A stretch of DNA of 32,306 nt from Deltaproteobacteria bacterium (GTDB lineage Bacteria; Desulfobacterota; Desulfuromonadia; Geobacterales; Pseudopelobacteraceae), in contig JAFLLC010000002.1 of assembly GCA_019162745.1 (NCBI GenBank), positions 1 through 32,306 of the forward strand, given 5' to 3'. Below are positions 1 through 7,584 of the stretch, piece after piece (positions within the stretch are counted from its first letter, which is position 1; every line of letters begins with the position of its first letter). The notes under the pieces were generated by a model. It saw nothing but the letters and a program-made list of their open reading frames with translations. It was not told the DNA's origin and did not search any database. The translations under genes and the position numbers were made by a program.

Positions 1-443
1 GGTTTTAAATCATAAATCATAACGTTGAAAAAACGTTTGTTTAAGCTCCACGAAAAACCCTCTATTTAAAGCAACCCAGAAAGCTTTGTTTCTAAATCGT
101 GAGTAATCGTGAAGCCATAAAAGTTTTTTATTTTTTTATCGATGGGTCTCAAAAAGCGGCCGGGATAGGCTTTCTCGTAAGTGTCTCCGTATAATTGCTG
201 TCAATAATTTGGCAATATTCCTCTTGATGAAGTACCACAGGGGCTCCAATACAGCAATGATGGGCATCATAATAAACGGCGCCTAAATTGCATAAATAAA
301 CTGTGGCTGAAAACCAAGTTGCCTTGTGTTGTTTATGGTGGTTGCTGAGGCGTGTGTGAGAGTGTGTGGCGGTAAGCTTAGATGACAGTTCAGTTAATAT
401 GGGGAGCCCTGATTTTCTTGGGATCTCATTTATAAAGGCGACT
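1..443. other. AT-rich leader without a convincing gene
   Basis: This stretch lies before the first recognisable coding sequence and is rich in A and T, with long T runs around 125-137. I found no convincing sigma-54, sigma-28 or sigma-70 promoter in it, and no clear terminator. Reading on the - strand gives a 44-codon frame (270 down to 136, ATG to TAA) with a hydrophobic start and a basic tail. Two other - strand frames across the same bases are equally open in part, so I do not call a gene. A GTG at 366 is in frame with the following dehydratase gene but has no ribosome binding site of note; the conserved protein starts at 444. Confidence 0.5.
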
Positions 444-1396
444 ATGGCAACAGTAAAAAAAACTCTGATATGCGGCGTGTCTGGTCAGGATGGTGCATAT
501 CTGGCAAAGCTGCTCGTTGAAAAAGGGTATCAGGTCTTCGGAACAGCCCGGGATGCCCAGATGTTAACCTTCCCGAACCTGAAGACTGTCGGCGTTAAGG
601 ATAAGGTCACCTGCCTATCCATGACGCTCACAGATTTTCGGAGTGTGATCCAGACGCTGGTAAAGGTCCAGCCGGACGAAATCTATAATCTGGCAGGACA
701 GAGTTCGGTCGGGCTCTCTTTCGACCAACCGGTTGAAACGCTGGAAAGTATCAGCGTTGGTGTTCTGAATCTGCTGGAGGCGCTCCGGTTCACCGGCATC
801 AAGGCACGGCTATACAACACCGGATCGAGCGAATGTTTTGGCAATACCGGTGGAGTGCCCGCCGATAAAGAGACCCCCTTTCGCCCCCGCAGTCCGCATG
901 CTGTAGCAAAAGCGACCGCCTTCTGGGAAGTCGCCAACTATCGTGAAGCCTATAACCTGCATGTCTGTACCGGCTCCTCTTCAACCACGAATCTCCATTA
1001 CGGCCAGAACGATTTGTCACCCGCAAGATTGTCCTGGCTTCCGGCCGAATTGCAGCAGGGAGCAAAGAAAAACTTTCTCTGGGGAATATCTCCATCGCCC
1101 GTGACTGGGGCTGGGTGCCGGAATATGTCGAGGCCATGTGGCGAATTCTTCAGCAGGATGAACCGGAGGATTACGTGGTGGCCACCGGTGAGACCCATAC
1201 ACTGGAGGAGTTTGTAGCCGAAGCCTTCAGTTGTGTCGGACTGGATTGGCGTGAACATGTCATCACCGATCCAACGCTGTTGCGCCCATCCGAAATAATG
1301 GTCAGCCGGGCAAACCCCGTCAAGGCAGTTGAGCGACTGGGCTGGCAGGCGCGATATAAAATGGGGGATGTTGTCAGAATGATGGGAGAGGTGTGA
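444..1396 (+). pseudogene. gmd: GDP-mannose 4,6-dehydratase-like gene with a one-base frameshift
   Basis: Read across one frameshift this is about 317 residues, near the family's usual length. The family converts GDP-mannose to GDP-4-keto-6-deoxymannose using bound NADP. The N-terminal Rossmann motif GVSGQDGAYLAK is intact, as are NTGSSECFG and the NYREAY segment. The first frame runs from ATG 444 (preceded by AAAGG) and loses homology after base 974. Inserting one base there restores GILFNHESPLRPERFVTRK and an open frame to TGA 1394-1396. The family's YxxxK catalytic motif reads HAVAK, with His (CAT, 897-899, residue 152) where Tyr is expected. Both changes argue against normal activity, although the frameshift could be a sequencing error. 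It sits first in the sugar operon and its stop overlaps the neuB start. Confidence 0.82.
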
Positions 1397-2427
1397 TGAC
1401 TAAAAACATAAGTAAAGTTTATATAATAGCCGAAGCTGGTGTCAATCATAATGGCAATTTAAACCTAGCAATACAGCTTGTTGACGCGGCAAAAATAGCT
1501 GGTGCAGATTGCGTTAAATTTCAGACATTTAAGGCTAAAGACGTAGTAACGGCATCTGCAACAAAGGCACAGTACCAGCTTGAGGTTACTGACAATAATG
1601 AATCACAACTACAGATGCTTAAAAAACTTGAGCTCGACTTTGATGCCCATCTGGCACTTATCGAATACTGCCGAAAAGTTAATATTGAATTTCTCTCAAC
1701 TCCTTACAGTGTTGCGGATATAAAGTTTCTGACGAAACTCGGAGTGGTTTCCTATAAAGTTGCATCCGGTCAAATTGTGGAACCTGCTTTTCTACAAGCC
1801 GTTGCCAAAACCGGAAAAATGATATTTCTTTCCACAGGGATGGCCACCTTGGCTGAGGTTGATGACGCCGTCCGAACTATTCGGGCAACCGGTAACGACC
1901 AGCTAGTTTTACTGCAATGCACGACAAATTATCCTTCACGCCTTCAAGATGCCAACCTTTTGACAATCCCAACCATGGCAGCGGCCTTCGGAACAGTAAT
2001 GGGATACTCAGATCATACCCAATCAGACACCGCCTGCCTTGTAGCAATCGGCCTTGGGGCAAGAGTGATTGAGAAACACCTTACCCTCGACAGATGTCTC
2101 CCGGGCCCTGACCATGCCGCTTCGGCCACCCCTGAAGAGTTCAAACGCCTCTGTATGACAATCCGTGAAGCTGAACTAACGTTAGGTTCACAAATGAAGG
2201 AACCGTGTGAGGTAGAGGTTATAAATGCTCGTGGTATGAGGCGTAGTCTTGTTGCTTCTCGTCGGATCAAAGTGGGTGAAATCATCAGGGAGAATATGCT
2301 GACCTGCAAGCGACCAGGTACCGGAATTAGTCCAAAACTGCTGCCTGAAGTGGTCGGTTGCATAGCAACACGGGATATTAAGATAGACGAACTTATAACC
2401 TGGGCTGTATGTGGTGACCGCAAATGA
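1396..2427 (+). CDS. neuB: NeuB-type nonulosonic acid synthase
   Basis: This enzyme family condenses phosphoenolpyruvate with a six-carbon amino sugar to form a nine-carbon acid such as neuraminic, legionaminic or pseudaminic acid, in the cytoplasm. The 343 residues match the family's usual length. Visible motifs are IAEAGVNHNG at the N terminus, KFQTFK, FLSTPYS, the GYSDHT segment and EKHLTLDR of the TIM barrel. A C-terminal SAF (antifreeze-like) domain follows, with RRSLVASRRIKVGEII and the RPGTGISP loop. I chose ATG 1396, which overlaps the preceding TGA by one base and has GGGAGAGG upstream; a GTG one codon earlier is also possible. The TGA end overlaps the next ATG. Which nonulosonate is made cannot be decided from sequence; a legionaminate or neuraminate type is my best guess. 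Confidence 0.93.
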   Translation: MTKNISKVYIIAEAGVNHNGNLNLAIQLVDAAKIAGADCVKFQTFKAKDVVTASATKAQYQLEVTDNNESQLQMLKKLELDFDAHLALIEYCRKVNIEFLSTPYSVADIKFLTKLGVVSYKVASGQIVEPAFLQAVAKTGKMIFLSTGMATLAEVDDAVRTIRATGNDQLVLLQCTTNYPSRLQDANLLTIPTMAAAFGTVMGYSDHTQSDTACLVAIGLGARVIEKHLTLDRCLPGPDHAASATPEEFKRLCMTIREAELTLGSQMKEPCEVEVINARGMRRSLVASRRIKVGEIIRENMLTCKRPGTGISPKLLPEVVGCIATRDIKIDELITWAVCGDRK

Positions 2428-2894
2428 ATGATCTTCTTGTCTCAAGATTGTCACCGAATGATGCATCGGCACTTTCCATACTACTGACGGCCGACGGAAA
2501 TGAGTACCAGCAGTACTTCATTCCTTTTGCCACCGACATAAAAAGTTTGAAAGAAAGACTAGCTTCAGTTTGCGAGGATCGCTATTGGGGTGTTTGGTTT
2601 GAAAGTAACCTGGCAGGTTTTTTCATGATGCGCGGCTTTGACGAAGGTTATCAGCGACCATCTTTTGGGGTTTACATTGCTAGCTCCCATTCCGGGAAGG
2701 GCCTTTCCAGATTAGCTCTTGATTACTGCATGAGCTGGTGCAGGATGAACCACATAGGGGCAATGATGCTGAAGGTCCATCCCGACAACCGCTATGCCAG
2801 GCAAACATACGAAAAAGCGGGCTTTACAGTTAACAGCACCTGTTCGCGAACCGGGCATACAATTATGGAGAAGCACTGGAGCGAAGGAGAATGA
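2424..2894 (+). CDS. GNAT-family N-acetyltransferase
   Basis: A 156-residue protein with the GNAT fold, whose members move an acetyl group from acetyl-CoA to an amine. The central strand and acetyl-CoA loop are visible as FGVYIASSHSGKGLSRLALDY, a variant of the R/QxxGxG/A loop. The C-terminal VHPDNRYARQTYEKAGF motif is typical of the family. It overlaps neuB by ATGA at its start and overlaps the next gene by ATGA at its end, so translation is probably coupled. Lying between a nonulosonate synthase and sugar aminotransferases, it probably acetylates an amino sugar on the pathway, like PseH or LegH. The substrate is inference, because the similarity I see is at family level only. Confidence 0.87.
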   Translation: MNDLLVSRLSPNDASALSILLTADGNEYQQYFIPFATDIKSLKERLASVCEDRYWGVWFESNLAGFFMMRGFDEGYQRPSFGVYIASSHSGKGLSRLALDYCMSWCRMNHIGAMMLKVHPDNRYARQTYEKAGFTVNSTCSRTGHTIMEKHWSEGE

Positions 2895-3760
2895 GTTGTT
2901 ACATCTCAACGGGATGCTTCCAGACTAAAGATTTGAAAGAGATTGTGGCGCTTGCTTGTAAGCATGATTTTGACCTCGAACTCAGCTCATCGCTGTCGTT
3001 TTCCCCCGCCATGCTTGAGCCGATATTCCATTCAAAAACAAAGGTTGACTATCTCATACATAATTATTTCCCACCGCCCGCTGTACCTTTTGTCCTTAAC
3101 CTTGCATCCAGTGACCCTGACACACACAGCCGTAGCGTCAATCTCTGCTTAGAGGCAATCAAATTGTGTGCAGACATCGGTGCACCCTGCTATAGCGTCC
3201 ATGCCGGCTTTGCAATGGAGATGGAACTTGGCATGCTGGGGAAGCCGCATTTGCAGAAGTCTGCTTGTTCAACAGCAAAAGCGGATCGTGAAAAGGCATA
3301 TCAAACATTCGTTGAAAGCATCCGCAAGCTTGCCAAATATGCTGCCGAGAAACAGGTCAGTCTGCTTGTGGAAAACAATGTGTTGGCGGTCGAAAACATC
3401 GCAAGTGATGGTACTTTTCCCTTGTTGCTGGCAGATGTGGATGAAATTAAGGGGTTTTTTAAAGACCTGCGCTGCTCGGAGGTCGCTCTTTTACTTGACG
3501 TAGGGCACGCAAAGGTATGCGCTGAAACTCTTCAAATTAATTTACAATCTTATTTCGATGAACTGGAACCATTTATCAGATGCTTGCATCTGAGCGACAA
3601 TGATGGTCGACGGGACAGTAACCATCCTTTCAGTACGAGGTCCTGGTTCGTCCCATATTTGAAAAAATTTGAACACATACCGATGGTTATAGAAGTCTAT
3701 AATTGCACTATTGCGGAAACATTAGAACAACGTGACTTAATTATGAATCTACTTAATTAA
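2891..3760 (+). CDS. TIM-barrel sugar isomerase/epimerase-like protein (AP endonuclease 2 fold)
   Basis: This 289-residue protein resembles the xylose-isomerase-like TIM-barrel superfamily, which includes sugar-phosphate isomerases, epimerases and endonuclease IV. Visible metal-site-type segments are CYSVHAGF, LLVENNV, LLLDVGHAKV, CLHLSDNDGRRDSNHPF and the final VIEVYN. The spacing of His, Glu and Asp at strand ends suits a metal-dependent isomerase. It starts at ATG 2891 inside the GNAT stop and has GAAGGAG about four bases upstream. Context suggests it rearranges or epimerises a sugar intermediate for the NeuB product. It might replace a step normally done by a NeuC-type enzyme, but nothing in the sequence proves that. 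A role outside sugar metabolism is unlikely here. Confidence 0.8.
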   Translation: MSCYISTGCFQTKDLKEIVALACKHDFDLELSSSLSFSPAMLEPIFHSKTKVDYLIHNYFPPPAVPFVLNLASSDPDTHSRSVNLCLEAIKLCADIGAPCYSVHAGFAMEMELGMLGKPHLQKSACSTAKADREKAYQTFVESIRKLAKYAAEKQVSLLVENNVLAVENIASDGTFPLLLADVDEIKGFFKDLRCSEVALLLDVGHAKVCAETLQINLQSYFDELEPFIRCLHLSDNDGRRDSNHPFSTRSWFVPYLKKFEHIPMVIEVYNCTIAETLEQRDLIMNLLN

Positions 3761-3789
3761 AATACCTGTGTGATTGGGGCCAATGCTTT

Positions 3790-5271
3790 ATGAAAAAGGA
3801 TTTCAGTTCACTCCTTGTTACAACTGACGTAACAGTTAAGGATGTCCTAGCAGCACTTGACAAGAATGGGAAGGGTGTGGTGTTTCTTGTTGATCATGAT
3901 CAGATTATGAGGGGTTTGCTCACTGATAGTGATATGCGGCGGGCATTATTAAAAGGTGCATCAATTTCCGATCCAGCAGAATTATACATGAATCGTGATT
4001 TTGTTTCCGGTACGTTACCCAAAGATAAGCCAGAAAACATTACGTTACTAAATGAAAAAATTTGTAGTCTGCCCATTTTGAACCCATCGGGGCGTGTGGT
4101 AGATTTGCTACGCCTGACTGATTTGTGGCGGCTTCCTGTGATGGAACCGGTCCTAAAGGGCAGAGAAATGGAATATGTTCTTGATTGCCTTAATACCAAC
4201 TGGATTTCTTCACAGGGAAAATATGTTGAGCAGTTCGAGGAAAAATTCCGCACATATATTTCAACCGATCACGCATTGAGTGTGTCTAACGGAACAGTCG
4301 CCTTACACCTTGCAATGGCTGCACTAGGAATTGGTCGAGGAGATGAGGTAATAATTCCAGATCTGACCTTCATTGCCCCTGCTAGCATGACAGTTCTGTG
4401 TGGTGCCAAGCCTGTTTTTGTGGATGTCGATCGCTCCACATGGACAATAGATCCGGAAAATATCGAGGTTCACATAACTCCTAGGACAAAGGCTATTATT
4501 GTTGTACATCTATATGGACATCCCTGTGAAATGGATCCGATCATGGAGATAGCAAGGCGGCATGGGCTCTATGTCATAGAAGATTGTGCAGAAGCCTTGG
4601 GTGCCGAATACAAGGGGCGTAAAGTTGGCGCCATTGGGGATGTCGGGACCTTCAGTTTTTTTGCAAATAAAGTGATTACTACAGGAGAGGGTGGCATGCT
4701 GACAACCAGCAACCCTGAACTTTACAATACCTTGCGATTACTCCGCGACCATGGCATGTCCCGTGAAAAACGATATTGGCATCTTGTCGCCGGTTTTAAC
4801 TATCGACTTACCAACCTTCAGGCGGCTATTGGGCTTGCCCAGTTGGAGAGAATTGATGATTTTTTGAGATACCGGGGAGAAGTGGTGAGTCGTTACTCCG
4901 CTCAATTGAAGGATGTTGAAGGAATTGTACTCCCACCACAGAAGGAATGGGCCAAAAATATCTACTGGCTCTATTCGATTCTTGTTGATAAAGAGGCAAC
5001 GGGTATTGATCGTGACACTTTAATGGGACATCTTTCCGTGCACGGTATCGACACAAGACCGTTATTCTACCCTCTACACAAACAACCTCCATTTCCTGAT
5101 GAGGCCGACAATAGCTTTCCAAATGCTGATTGGCTTTCATCCTGTGGCTTGAGTTTGCCTACCTCAAACAATATCAAACTGGAAGATGTGGATAAGGTCT
5201 GTGCGGTAATCTGTTCCGCCACGAAAAATAAAAGCCTTTTTCGAAAATATGAGTTCGGGAAAGACTCATGA
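3790..5271 (+). CDS. CBS-domain / DegT-family sugar aminotransferase fusion
   Basis: A 493-residue fusion. Residues 1 to about 115 form a CBS pair (VVFLVDHDQIMRGLLTDSDMRRALLKG and SLPILNPSGRVVDLLRLTDLW), a module that normally senses adenine nucleotides. Residues from about 118 form a complete DegT/DnrJ/EryC1 PLP aminotransferase with SNGTVALHLA, PDLTFIAPA, VHLYGHPCEMDPI, VIEDCAEALGAEYKG and the PLP lysine Lys294 in FSFFANK. The aminotransferase part looks most like GDP-perosamine synthases and LegC-type enzymes, which aminate C4 of a 4-keto-6-deoxy sugar nucleotide. CBS pairs of this look are known at the N terminus of sugar nucleotidyltransferases such as PtmE in flagellin-modification loci, so their attachment to an aminotransferase is unusual. 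It follows the TIM-barrel gene by 29 bases. Confidence 0.92.
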   Translation: MKKDFSSLLVTTDVTVKDVLAALDKNGKGVVFLVDHDQIMRGLLTDSDMRRALLKGASISDPAELYMNRDFVSGTLPKDKPENITLLNEKICSLPILNPSGRVVDLLRLTDLWRLPVMEPVLKGREMEYVLDCLNTNWISSQGKYVEQFEEKFRTYISTDHALSVSNGTVALHLAMAALGIGRGDEVIIPDLTFIAPASMTVLCGAKPVFVDVDRSTWTIDPENIEVHITPRTKAIIVVHLYGHPCEMDPIMEIARRHGLYVIEDCAEALGAEYKGRKVGAIGDVGTFSFFANKVITTGEGGMLTTSNPELYNTLRLLRDHGMSREKRYWHLVAGFNYRLTNLQAAIGLAQLERIDDFLRYRGEVVSRYSAQLKDVEGIVLPPQKEWAKNIYWLYSILVDKEATGIDRDTLMGHLSVHGIDTRPLFYPLHKQPPFPDEADNSFPNADWLSSCGLSLPTSNNIKLEDVDKVCAVICSATKNKSLFRKYEFGKDS

Positions 5272-5308
5272 TGGGCGCCAGTGTGACCCAAATCAAGGAG
5301 GTTTCTTC

Positions 5309-6766
5309 GTGATCGGAGCGGAACGTCCCACTAATCCTCGAATTTTGTTTATAAATATAAATCCCCGCCCCGAATGGAGTCGGGACAAGACACTTATTTA
5401 CTTCAATAATGGTCTTTGCCAAGTTATGACCCACGTTAAGAAATCTGGCTATAATTTCGACCTTCTCGATTTTTCAGTAACTCCAATTCGTAAGGACGAA
5501 TTTGTCGAGCATATATCACAGGGGCGTTTTGATGTTGTTGCTTTTGGCGGTATGGTGCACACTCTGTGGCAAATGAAAGAAATCGCAACGCTGGTTAAGT
5601 TGGTGAGTCCGGAATCCTGCGTAGTTGTTGGTGGATACGCAACCATGCTTGAGAAAGATGCGGTGTTGCAATGGACCTGTGCAGATGTTGCTATCAGGGG
5701 AGAGGGTGAATTCGCCTTAGTGGATCTTTTGGAGCGAATGAAGCAGGGCAGGGATTTTGATGGAATTCCGGGCGTTGCATATAAAGACCGAGAAGGTGTT
5801 ATACACCCTGCTACCATACGAAAACCTGACCTACCACTTGACCAGAAGGGGTTTCCGGAGTGGGATCTTTTTGATATAGAAGCATATATCCAGTCAGGAA
5901 GTAAGCTTGTCAGTCATCATCTGGGAGCCCTTCGTAATCTGAGATTTTTCCCTATAATTACCACAAGAGGGTGTCCATTCCGATGCACATTTTGTAGTAA
6001 TAATCCAATTATACAGGCGCACAACCCTTATCGTCGGCATTCTCCCGCCTTTGTTGCAGCCATGATCAAGGAGTTGCATGATCACTACTCCATCAATCAC
6101 TTTAAATTTCTTGATGAGCTCTCCTTTCTTACAAAGTCAGATGTTGAGCTACTGCTTGATGAATTGGATCTTCTGAATCTAGATGTTACCTTTGAAGCCA
6201 TTTGTAGGGTTGGTCTTTTTGGAGAAAGTGATCTGGCGCTGGCGCAGCGAATGAAGGCAGCCGGATTCTACAGGCTTTTTTATTCGCTTGAATCCGGTAG
6301 CCCCAGAATTCTGCAACTAATGAATAAGCAGATTTCCATCGAGGCTTTTTCCACCCAGAAGCAAGTTTTGGATGCAGCAGGTATAAGTTCTGGCACAAAT
6401 GTAATTGTTGGGTATCCAACTGAAACAGAGGAGGATATAGCTCAAACATTTAAAGTATGTCGCGAGAATGCTATTTTACCCAGCGTATGCTTTCTCCTGC
6501 CAATCCCAGGGTCCGAAATTTATGATCTCGCCCTTCGAGAAGGTTATATAGAAAATGAACAAAAATACATTTTTGATATTGGCGAGCAGCAATATCTCAA
6601 AATTAATATGACTGACCTTACGGATGAACAGCTTTATTCCTGTACAGTGAATCATTTAAAGAAGATCAGGGATGCATTGTCACTTGATGTTCCAGATGAG
6701 AATCTCATCTGCTCTGTCAATATTGGCGGAAAGCAGAATGGCAAGAAAACCTTATTTGTTAGTTGA
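5309..6766 (+). CDS. B12-binding domain radical SAM enzyme
   Basis: A 485-residue class B-type radical SAM protein. An N-terminal cobalamin-binding-like Rossmann domain (about residues 10-140, with FDVVAFGGM, SCVVVGGYATM and ADVAIRGEGEFALVDLL) precedes the radical SAM core. The iron-sulfur ligands Cys222, Cys226 and Cys229 sit in ITTRGCPFRCTFC. Downstream are FYRLFYSLESGSPRIL and NVIVGYPTETEEDI, normal for the core barrel. I chose GTG 5309 because AAGGAGG lies at 5295-5301 with a seven-base spacer. An in-frame ATG at 5249 inside the previous gene has no such site. Such enzymes often methylate unactivated carbons. In a nonulosonate cassette it may C-methylate or rearrange the sugar (inference). 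Confidence 0.9.
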   Translation: MIGAERPTNPRILFININPRPEWSRDKTLIYFNNGLCQVMTHVKKSGYNFDLLDFSVTPIRKDEFVEHISQGRFDVVAFGGMVHTLWQMKEIATLVKLVSPESCVVVGGYATMLEKDAVLQWTCADVAIRGEGEFALVDLLERMKQGRDFDGIPGVAYKDREGVIHPATIRKPDLPLDQKGFPEWDLFDIEAYIQSGSKLVSHHLGALRNLRFFPIITTRGCPFRCTFCSNNPIIQAHNPYRRHSPAFVAAMIKELHDHYSINHFKFLDELSFLTKSDVELLLDELDLLNLDVTFEAICRVGLFGESDLALAQRMKAAGFYRLFYSLESGSPRILQLMNKQISIEAFSTQKQVLDAAGISSGTNVIVGYPTETEEDIAQTFKVCRENAILPSVCFLLPIPGSEIYDLALREGYIENEQKYIFDIGEQQYLKINMTDLTDEQLYSCTVNHLKKIRDALSLDVPDENLICSVNIGGKQNGKKTLFVS

Positions 6767-6775
6767 GGACTAAAT

Positions 6776-7501
6776 ATGGCTTTAAATATGAACAGCGTTC
6801 TCGGAATCATTCCCGCCAGAGGAGGAAGTAAGCGGCTGCCGCACAAGAATATACTGCCTCTGGCAGGAAACCCCTTGATATCGTACACTATAAATGCCGG
6901 CCTATATTCTCACTATATAGATGAATTGATGGTTTCAACAGATGACAATGAAATAGCCAGAATTTCAGTTAATTTTGGAGCAAAAGTGCCGTTCATTAGG
7001 CCTCCCGACTTGGCACAGGATGATACGAGCACCTTTGCTGTAGTTCAGCATGTTATTGATTACTACAAAAACGAGGAAGGTAAGTTATTTGAATATATAG
7101 TGCTTTTGCAACCGACGTCACCTTTGAGGGATGGAGTGGACATCGATAACGCCATGTCATTAATGCAGGCCAACAAAGCTGATGCTGTGATTTCTGTTAG
7201 CCAGCCCGATCACACACCTCTGTGGTGTAACACTTTGCCAGAAGATTTGTCGATGGAAGGTTTTTTGAGAGATGACGTGAAATTCAAAAGAAGCCAGGAA
7301 CTGGACCGATATTATCGACTTAATGGTGCAATTTACATTTGTAAAACATCCAGATTACTTGAAGAAAAAACCTTTTTCCTGAAAAACCGTATATATGCCC
7401 ACATCATGAAACAAGAGAAATCTATCGATATAGACACCATGCTTGACTTGATGCTCTGTGAAATTTTACTATCAGAAAGAATGTCAGCAAATGTCTCCTG
7501 A
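6776..7501 (+). CDS. neuA: NeuA-type CMP-nonulosonate cytidylyltransferase
   Basis: The family activates nonulosonic acids with CTP to give the CMP-sugar used by glycosyltransferases. This 241-residue protein shows the nucleotide-binding signature GIIPARGGSKRLPHKN at residues 10-25, followed by STDD and LQPTSPLRD, and YRLNGAIYIC further down. Length and motifs match bacterial acylneuraminate, legionaminate and pseudaminate cytidylyltransferases. The start at 6776 has GAGG seven bases upstream; a second ATG at 6788 is possible. It closes the first sugar block, nine bases after the radical SAM gene. Together with neuB it shows that this locus makes a CMP-activated nonulosonic acid, although the precise sugar is not readable. 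Confidence 0.91.
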   Translation: MALNMNSVLGIIPARGGSKRLPHKNILPLAGNPLISYTINAGLYSHYIDELMVSTDDNEIARISVNFGAKVPFIRPPDLAQDDTSTFAVVQHVIDYYKNEEGKLFEYIVLLQPTSPLRDGVDIDNAMSLMQANKADAVISVSQPDHTPLWCNTLPEDLSMEGFLRDDVKFKRSQELDRYYRLNGAIYICKTSRLLEEKTFFLKNRIYAHIMKQEKSIDIDTMLDLMLCEILLSERMSANVS

Positions 7502-7584
7502 GAGCTTTGTAAATGAACTTGCATGGGGATTTCCGCGAAAATTAAACAACCAGGCTTGGCCAAAGGGATAAAACTAAGGAAACC

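Noticed and set aside
136-270. A 44-codon small gene on the - strand
   Set aside because: No ribosome site or family match that I can see, and competing frames over the same bases are equally plausible.
200-360. Sigma-54 type promoter before the sugar operon
   Set aside because: GG and GC elements occur but never with the ten-base gap that sigma-54 needs.
366-443. Upstream extension of the dehydratase from a GTG at 366
   Set aside because: The added 26 residues do not look like the family; ATG 444 with AAAGG upstream is followed at once by the Rossmann motif.
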